From contig JBDRUV010000001.1 in the NCBI GenBank assembly GCA_039801505.1, forward strand, positions 339,681 to 403,680: a stretch of DNA of 64,000 nucleotides, given 5' to 3'. A program made the position numbers and the translations under genes. The notes under the pieces are model-generated. The model made no database searches. It worked only from the letters and a program-made list of their open reading frames with translations, and was not told where the DNA came from. Below are positions 59,325 to 64,000 of this stretch, one piece after another. Position 1 is the stretch's first letter. Each line of letters opens with the position of its first letter. This DNA comes from a candidate division WOR-3 bacterium. GTDB lineage: Bacteria; Hydrothermota; Tepidihabitantia; Tepidihabitantales; CAIPLT01.

Positions 59325-59685
59325 ATCTCTTTTTAGGGGCATCACCCCAAAGCATTTCTAATTGATAATAGGCTCGAGTTTCTGGCTGGAAAATATGCAC
59401 GATAAAATCCCAGTAGTCTAATACTACCCACTGGCCATTCGTTACTCCTTCAAGGTGATGTGGCAAGACAGAGTTTTTTTTTAACTTTGCATATATTTCA
59501 TTACAAATTGCTTGAGCATGGGGCTGCGAGGTAGCAGTACAGATAATAAAATAATTCGTAATCGGTGAGCGGCGTCTTAAATCCAAGAGCACCACATCGG
59601 CCCCCTTTTTTTCTAAAATACTTTTTATCGCCAGATTGATTTTTTTACGAGTTGTAACTTTAGTTGAATTCCGGTTTTTCGTCAT
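59314..59685 (-). CDS. rsfS: Ribosome silencing factor
   Basis: 123 residues of the RsfS/Iojap family. KGADVVLLDLRRRSPITNYFIICTATS and GQWVVLDYWDFIVHIF, shown in short, are family hallmarks: TNYFIICT and DYWDFIVHIF. It binds uL14 and blocks subunit joining when nutrients are scarce. It lies one base after the LytR_C-domain gene, a common neighbour order. Confidence 0.93.
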   Translation of the reverse strand: MTKNRNSTKVTTRKKINLAIKSILEKKGADVVLLDLRRRSPITNYFIICTATSQPHAQAICNEIYAKLKKNSVLPHHLEGVTNGQWVVLDYWDFIVHIFQPETRAYYQLEMLWGDAPKKRYDS

Positions 59686-59686
59686 T

Positions 59687-60175
59687 TCACTTAATAATTA
59701 TTGAGTCGGCCTCATAAACTTTTTGGTTCGAGAAAAAAAGTTCAGCGTCTTTTCCTAAAACTACCGTAGCTTCTAGATACAGAGTAGAATCAATATGGAG
59801 CTTTATTTCTGGAAGGATTTTTTTGTGTAAAGAAAATATAGTGGTTTTTTTAGTAATACTTATAGCATCAGCAATTTCTGAGGCATTAGTCAATTTGGAG
59901 TCAACTCGTTCAATAATTGTAGTTTTATCAATCGTTCGTTTAGCATTTTTAATGTCGTAAACATCGAACCCCAATTTTCTTAAATAGCTTTGAGCTTTTT
60001 TAGCCATTTCTGGTGTTCCCGAACAGTTAATAATTTCCAGTCGAATTTTATTTCGACGGCCATAATCAACCGGTTGGGGATTTAAACTGAAAAAACCATA
60101 ATGGTTTATCAAAAACCAGCCGATAATTACAATTAAAATTATTAATCCGACAAAAATCCCAATAATTTTTTTCAT
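59687..60175 (-). CDS. Membrane-anchored LytR C-terminal-domain protein
   Basis: 162 residues. An N-terminal helix (IIGIFVGLIILIVIIGWFL) anchors a LytR_C domain: IRLEIINCSGTPEMAKKAQSYL, in short LEIINCSGTPEMAKKA, with YLEATVVLGKDAE near the end. It is not the LytR-CpsA-Psr ligase itself, which is absent. The domain is often coded next to rsfS. Role unknown, probably in the cell envelope. Confidence 0.85.
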   Translation of the reverse strand: MKKIIGIFVGLIILIVIIGWFLINHYGFFSLNPQPVDYGRRNKIRLEIINCSGTPEMAKKAQSYLRKLGFDVYDIKNAKRTIDKTTIIERVDSKLTNASEIADAISITKKTTIFSLHKKILPEIKLHIDSTLYLEATVVLGKDAELFFSNQKVYEADSIIIK

Positions 60176-60187
60176 CGGGTCTGATTC

Positions 60188-60919
60188 TTAACTGTTATCT
60201 TTAGTTTCAATGAGTTTTTTTACACGTTCGAAATCAGCTGGCGTGTTTATTCCTAGACATTCGTTAGGATCTTCAGTAGAAACCGAGATAACTTTGTAGT
60301 GATCTTTTATTAATTCATTCACGGCGCTTGTTAAATAGTATTCGCCATTCCGAGGGTTGGGTTTAATGGCATTAAGTATTGGTTTTAGAGTTGGATAGTA
60401 GAATGCATAAACCCCAACATTGATCTCAGTAATTTTTTTTATTTCTTCTGAGGCATCACTTTCTTCGATTATTCCCATAAGCTCGCCACTGTCATTTCGT
60501 AAAATTCGACCATAACCGTGTGGCTGGGTTAAAAACGTTGTTAAAATAATACAATCCGGCTTTTCCTTTTGATATAACTGCTTTAAGCGTAAGATAGTGT
60601 TTAATTTTAATAGGGGTGTATCGCCGTAAAGCACAATAATATCCGTCGAGGATTTTAAGTGATCATCGCAACACTTGACTGCATCAGCTGTACCTCGGGC
60701 TATCTCTTGGATGACAAATTTTACCGGATAATTTTTAAACCTCTCTTGGATGTCTTGGTGGCGCGGGGAGACAACTACTAGAATGGGATCGAGCTGGGCA
60801 TTTTGGGCTAATTCAATTATGTAGCTGAGGACGGGCCGATTATTAATGGACAGCAGGACCTTAGAATGGGCTAGTCCCATTCGTTTACTTTGCCCCGCCG
60901 CCAGAATTATTCCGGTCAT
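60188..60919 (-). CDS. Nucleotidyltransferase, GlmU N-terminal-like
   Basis: 243 residues. MTGIILAAGQSKRMG is the nucleotide-binding loop of sugar-phosphate nucleotidyltransferases, and VLYGDTPLL carries the metal aspartate; EINVGVYAF and NPRNGEYYLTS match the GlmU pyrophosphorylase domain. The acetyltransferase beta-helix of bifunctional GlmU is missing. It probably makes UDP-GlcNAc from GlcNAc-1-P, continuing glmS-glmM; the acetyltransferase must be elsewhere. The chosen ATG overlaps panD by 35 bases; the frame can be extended 20 codons upstream inside panD but without homology. Confidence 0.88.
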   Translation of the reverse strand: MTGIILAAGQSKRMGLAHSKVLLSINNRPVLSYIIELAQNAQLDPILVVVSPRHQDIQERFKNYPVKFVIQEIARGTADAVKCCDDHLKSSTDIIVLYGDTPLLKLNTILRLKQLYQKEKPDCIILTTFLTQPHGYGRILRNDSGELMGIIEESDASEEIKKITEINVGVYAFYYPTLKPILNAIKPNPRNGEYYLTSAVNELIKDHYKVISVSTEDPNECLGINTPADFERVKKLIETKDNS

Positions 60920-61265
60920 TACAAATTCGATTTTTTTCGTCCACGAAGATTTTTTTCGGTTCGATGCTTCGAGCGGCAATACTTTCGACTAGGGCATAAG
61001 AAATTACAATTAGCTCGTCACCGACTTCACCCAGCCGCGCTGTTCCACCATTAAGACACACCATACCGGAATTACGTGGGCCTTTCATGACATAAGTTTC
61101 AAAGCGGGCACCGGTATTTAGGTTGATCACCTGGACCATTTCATTTTCGGCAATATCGGCCTTTTGGAGAAGTTCTTCGTCGATTGTTAAACTGCCTTCA
61201 TAATAAAGATTTTTTTCAGTAATTTTTAATCGATGGATTTTCGATTTAACAATTATCCGTAGCAT
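60885..61265 (-). CDS. panD: Aspartate 1-decarboxylase precursor
   Basis: 126 residues. The self-cleavage site G24-S25 is in YYEGSLTID; cleavage creates the pyruvoyl group. K9, R54 and Y58 (GARFETYVM) are in the canonical E. coli positions, and the NGGTARLG loop is present. It makes beta-alanine for pantothenate. Its stop lies inside the nucleotidyltransferase gene, with which it is co-expressed. Confidence 0.95.
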   Translation of the reverse strand: MLRIIVKSKIHRLKITEKNLYYEGSLTIDEELLQKADIAENEMVQVINLNTGARFETYVMKGPRNSGMVCLNGGTARLGEVGDELIVISYALVESIAARSIEPKKIFVDEKNRICNDRNNSGGGAK

Positions 61266-61305
61266 CTTCCTTAATGATTAAAAATTTACTCGCGGGGCCA
61301 AGCAC

Positions 61306-61719
61306 CTACTTTTTCTTTTCAGTTTTCTGCGACTTCGCCTTGGCTTCTTCTTTTTTCGGAGCCCGAACCGCAAATTCAATCAAAGCCATTTCGGCGCTAT
61401 CACCAGGCCGATGATATCCCAGTTTTAATACCCGGGTATATCCGCCTTGATGATTGGTAAACCTCGGGGCAATTTCGTCGCATAACTTTTTTACTAACCC
61501 GTGATCACAGACCCAACGATTGATTAATCGTTTCTTGGCCAGGGTGTTTTCTAGGGCATAGCGCACTAAACGTTCCATATAAGGTCGGACGAGCTTGGCC
61601 TTAGCTACAGTGGTTTTAATTCGCTCATAGGTAATTAACGAGCGGATCATATTCTTAATCATTGCTTCACGATGCGACTTGGTCCGACCCAGTTTTTTTA
61701 CTTTTCTTCCGTGGCGCAT
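61306..61719 (-). CDS. rplQ: Ribosomal protein bL17
   Basis: 137 residues. MRHGRKVKKLGRTKSHREAM is the universal bL17 start; ERIKTTVAKAKLVRPYMERL and the GGYTRVLKLGYHRPGDSAEMA region follow. The lysine-rich tail is a little longer than usual. It comes seven bases after rpoA, the standard order. Confidence 0.97.
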   Translation of the reverse strand: MRHGRKVKKLGRTKSHREAMIKNMIRSLITYERIKTTVAKAKLVRPYMERLVRYALENTLAKKRLINRWVCDHGLVKKLCDEIAPRFTNHQGGYTRVLKLGYHRPGDSAEMALIEFAVRAPKKEEAKAKSQKTEKKK

Positions 61720-61726
61720 AGTCTTA

Positions 61727-62734
61727 TTATGGTTTTAAGATTTTATCAACATCCATACCAAAATGTAATCCGTGGCGTTCTAAAACTTCGCGCACTTCCT
61801 CTAAGGTTTTGCGTCCAAAGTTTTCAATTTCAAGCATCTCTTTTTCAGTATGCCGCACCAGATCCGCTACCGTTTCGATCTTTATTTTCTCACCGCTGGT
61901 TTTTAATACCCCGTCCTTTAGGCAGTTTAACGCCCGATTAGATAATTCTAAATCGTCGATCTTCATCATTAAAAGCTCACGTAATCGCTCGCGTTCTCGG
62001 TCGTACTTTTCTACTGGTTGAAATTCCGGCTCTTTCTCGGTAGGAATTAAAGCCAACATATGATTCTTAATGATCGTGGCACTTTGAATTAAACATTCTT
62101 CAGGAAGAGCGGTGCCATCGGTCCAGATTTCTAAAATAATCTTTTCGTAGTCTGCGCGGTCCCCAACTCGGGTATTTTCTACGGCAAATGCTACTTTCTT
62201 TACCGGCGAGAAGAAGGCATCTAAAAAAATTGTGCCAATTGGTGCCGACGTCTTTTTTTCTTGCCGTTCTGCGGATAGATAACCACGGCCGTTTTCTACT
62301 TTCATTTCAATGTTGACACTGGTATTTTCTTCAGTGATTGTCAGAATCAACTGATCCGGATTAGCGATGGTAATTTCCGGTGGCACAGTTAAATGTCGGG
62401 CTTTATATTCATTAACGCCTTTGGCGTGCAGATAACAGAATTTCGGTGTTTCGGAATCTAAGCGGAGGCGGATTTTCTTAATGTTTAGAATAATTTGCGG
62501 CACATCTTCAAGCACTCCCGGAATAGTTGAGAACTCGTGAAGCACATTATCAATCCGGACCTGAGTAATGGCTGCTCCTTGAATTGATGATAGTAAGGCC
62601 CGCCTTAGGGCATTGCCTATGGTATGGCCCCAACCTCGTTCCAGCGGGGCGATGGTAAAGCAGCCATAAGTGTCGGTTAAGGTTTCCCGGTTTACCACCG
62701 CACCTTCGGGCAAGATTATTGGTGTTAGTTTCAT
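61727..62734 (-). CDS. rpoA: RNA polymerase subunit alpha
   Basis: 335 residues. The N-terminal dimerisation domain includes LERGWGHTIGNALRRALLSS; the C-terminal domain (ELSNRALNCL, NFGRKTLEEVREVLE) binds UP elements and activators. TAGGAAATTT precedes the chosen ATG at MKLTPIIL; a longer frame would run into rpsD. It is co-transcribed with rpsD and rplQ. Confidence 0.97.
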   Translation of the reverse strand: MKLTPIILPEGAVVNRETLTDTYGCFTIAPLERGWGHTIGNALRRALLSSIQGAAITQVRIDNVLHEFSTIPGVLEDVPQIILNIKKIRLRLDSETPKFCYLHAKGVNEYKARHLTVPPEITIANPDQLILTITEENTSVNIEMKVENGRGYLSAERQEKKTSAPIGTIFLDAFFSPVKKVAFAVENTRVGDRADYEKIILEIWTDGTALPEECLIQSATIIKNHMLALIPTEKEPEFQPVEKYDRERERLRELLMMKIDDLELSNRALNCLKDGVLKTSGEKIKIETVADLVRHTEKEMLEIENFGRKTLEEVREVLERHGLHFGMDVDKILKP

Positions 62735-62741
62735 AAATTTC

Positions 62742-63353
62742 CTATTTTGAATACAACTCAACAATTAATTGGGTATTAACTGCAATATCGGTGATATCTT
62801 CTTTAGTTGGTAGACGCAGCACCCGGGCGGTTAGGGTGTTGGAATCTAACGAGAGCCAATCCGGGACTGTGGTGGCACGCTCAGCCAGGACGGCTTTAAT
62901 TACCTCGCGAATTTTGCCTTCCCGGACTGAGATCTCGTCGTTCGGTTTTACTGGATAGGAGGGGATATCAACCGGGCGACCGTTTACGAGAATATGCCGA
63001 TGCCGGACAATTTGTCGGGCATGGGTACGAGAATGGGCAAAGCCTAAGCGAAAGATGACATTATCTAAGCGGCGTTCTAATTCAATAAGCAGTTGTTCGC
63101 CGGGGTTCTTCTTTTTCTGGGCGCGTTCAAAAGTTAGTCGGAATTGCTGTTCTAATAGACCATAGATTGCTTTAAGCTTCTGCTTTTCTTGAAGTTGGAT
63201 ACCATATTGCGAGATTTTGCGTCCCTGGGCTGAGACTTTAGCTCGACGCTTATTAAACACGCACTTGTCGGTAAAACACTTAGCACCTTTGAGAAAAAGC
63301 TTTTCGCCGAATCTACGGCATTTTTTACATTTTGGTCCAATATATCGTGCCAT
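62742..63353 (-). CDS. rpsD: Ribosomal protein uS4
   Basis: 203 residues. MARYIGPKCKKCRRFGEKLF begins the protein, with a four-cysteine zinc site (CKKC and later C...C), and the S4 RNA-binding domain LDNVIFRLGFAHSRTHARQ. It nucleates 30S assembly. It has its own promoter in the 71-base gap after rpsK and no Shine-Dalgarno. Confidence 0.97.
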   Translation of the reverse strand: MARYIGPKCKKCRRFGEKLFLKGAKCFTDKCVFNKRRAKVSAQGRKISQYGIQLQEKQKLKAIYGLLEQQFRLTFERAQKKKNPGEQLLIELERRLDNVIFRLGFAHSRTHARQIVRHRHILVNGRPVDIPSYPVKPNDEISVREGKIREVIKAVLAERATTVPDWLSLDSNTLTARVLRLPTKEDITDIAVNTQLIVELYSK

Positions 63354-63364
63354 ATTAAATGTAA

Positions 63365-63393
63365 ACTATAATAAAAAAATTACTGTTTGTCAA
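63365..63393 (-). promoter_or_regulatory. Internal promoter before rpsD-rpoA-rplQ
   Basis: On the minus strand: TTGACA, a 17-base spacer and TATAGT, then 11 bases to the rpsD ATG. A transcript from here would have a leader of only a few bases. Confidence 0.65.
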
Positions 63394-63424
63394 TAATAAG
63401 TTTATATTCCTAATGTTTCAATCC

Positions 63425-63799
63425 TTAGACCCGCCGCGGTTTCGGTGGCCGACAACCATTATGTGGTATCGGCGTGACATCTTTGATGGAGTTAATTTTA
63501 AGACCAGCATTCTGGAGTGCCCGAATTGCTGGTTCTCGTCCCGGGCCAGGTCCTTTTACATACACATCAACTTTTTCCACACCTAACGCTACGGCTTCCC
63601 GACCGGCGGCTTCCGAACATTGCTGAGCCGCATAGGGGGTGCCTTTTTTGGCACCCTTAAAGCCAACTCGGCCGGCTGAAGACCAACACAACACATTACC
63701 TTTTTGGTCGGTAATGGTCACAATTGTATTATTAAAAGTTGACTGAATATGCGCGATCGCAACTGGGGGCGCCTTTTTCTTACTGGTTTTTTTCGGCAT
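63425..63799 (-). CDS. rpsK: Ribosomal protein uS11
   Basis: 124 residues. [54 protein letters not shown] and the terminal [12 protein letters not shown] are diagnostic. It lines the 30S platform near the E site. AAGGAG precedes the ATG. It follows rpsM on the same strand. Confidence 0.97.
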   Translation of the reverse strand: MPKKTSKKKAPPVAIAHIQSTFNNTIVTITDQKGNVLCWSSAGRVGFKGAKKGTPYAAQQCSEAAGREAVALGVEKVDVYVKGPGPGREPAIRALQNAGLKINSIKDVTPIPHNGCRPPKPRRV

Positions 63800-63815
63800 C
63801 TTGGCTCCTTATAGA

Positions 63816-64000
63816 TTATTTAGGTTTAGCTTGGGCTTTAACTTTTATGACGCCCGAAGTTTTACGAGGTCCTTTGCGCGTGCGAGCATTAGTTCGAGTA
63901 CGCTGACCACGCACCGGCAGACCGCGCCGATGCCGTTCTCCTCGATAACAACCAATATCGATATAGCGCTTAATATTCGCTTGGACTTCGGCGCGCAGGG
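63816..64000 (-). CDS. rpsM: Ribosomal protein uS13, C-terminal part (partial)
   Basis: The frame enters from the right edge on the minus strand and ends here; only the last 61 codons are seen. [20 protein letters not shown], then [21 protein letters not shown] and [10 protein letters not shown], is the C-terminal half of uS13. The normal bacterial order rpsM-rpsK-rpsD-rpoA-rplQ is preserved. Confidence 0.95.
   Translation of the reverse strand, partial: LRAEVQANIKRYIDIGCYRGERHRRGLPVRGQRTRTNARTRKGPRKTSGVIKVKAQAKPK

Noticed and set aside
1-64000. CRISPR arrays, insertion sequences, prophage or toxin-antitoxin modules
   Set aside because: I saw no regularly spaced repeats, no transposase or integrase frames and no small toxin pairs; the window reads as core chromosome.

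Overview
This window is a stretch of bacterial chromosome with moderately low GC. A bacterial-type ribosomal run (rpsM, rpsK, rpsD, rpoA, rplQ) sits on the minus strand at the right edge. The cell looks diderm: there is a LapA/TPR pair, an SLBB outer-membrane polysaccharide exporter, lipoproteins, and a secreted protein with a T9SS-like C-terminal sorting domain. It also looks anaerobic: ROS handling is reductive (superoxide reductase, rubrerythrin-like ferritins, rubredoxin domains) and no catalase or superoxide dismutase is visible. Several genes have an archaeal flavour (EndoQ, UPF0282, a GlmM with an archaeal-type sugar loop, MTH1187). My best guess, from gene content only, is a candidate-phylum bacterium such as WOR-3/Stahlbacteria or a relative in the FCB neighbourhood. 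This is inference, not proof.

Layout, left to right. 1-2440: the end of a DUF6754 protein and three further membrane proteins in one tight operon. 2502-6784: a reductive oxygen-defence island (peroxiredoxin, ferritin-like proteins, a small desulforedoxin-like protein, desulfoferrodoxin, rubredoxin-cupin, glutaredoxin, FTR-rubredoxin, ZIP transporter). 7011-17172: alr, miaB, lapA, a TPR protein, mutS, endonuclease Q, HIT, HAD, acpS and a lipoprotein. 17177-18338 (minus): a two-component pair. 18585-22530: glmM, glmS and endonuclease V. 22545-26129 (minus): rsmA, tatD, metG. 26477-29522: an M29 aminopeptidase, two ferritin-like proteins, an IscU-zinc-ribbon protein and a thiamine-binding-type protein. 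29571-35492: a secreted metallo-beta-lactamase/kelch protein, a spermidine-synthase-like membrane protein and an SLBB exporter. 35489-37945 (minus): a UPF0282 MBL protein, rpiB, ilvE and a CAU tRNA. 38286-45937: cutA, glycosyltransferase, flippase-like protein, hisC, der, tldD and tldE. 45915-46772 (minus): mscS. 46854-53708: a YfhO-like protein, smc, ftsY and a decayed DUF523 gene. 53719-64000 (minus): two unknown exported proteins, a zinc-ribbon protein, ptsN, argS, rsfS, a LytR_C protein, a nucleotidyltransferase, panD and the ribosomal/rpoA cluster.

Two patterns run through the whole window. First, many operon heads carry a sigma70-type promoter whose -10 box lies only about 5-11 bases before the start codon, with no Shine-Dalgarno sequence, so leaderless mRNAs look common. 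This also moves several start codons downstream of the longest open frame. Second, the five longest non-coding gaps each hold a GC-rich element built around ACGGTCCCC or a related inverted repeat, which looks like a dispersed intergenic repeat or operator family.

The most interesting candidates are the reductive redox island with its unusual fusions (FTR-rubredoxin beside a glutaredoxin, rubredoxin-cupin, and an easily missed desulforedoxin-like gene), an EndoQ that ends in a bacterial sliding-clamp-type motif, the leaderless promoter class, and an ArgRS that lacks the HIGH histidines.
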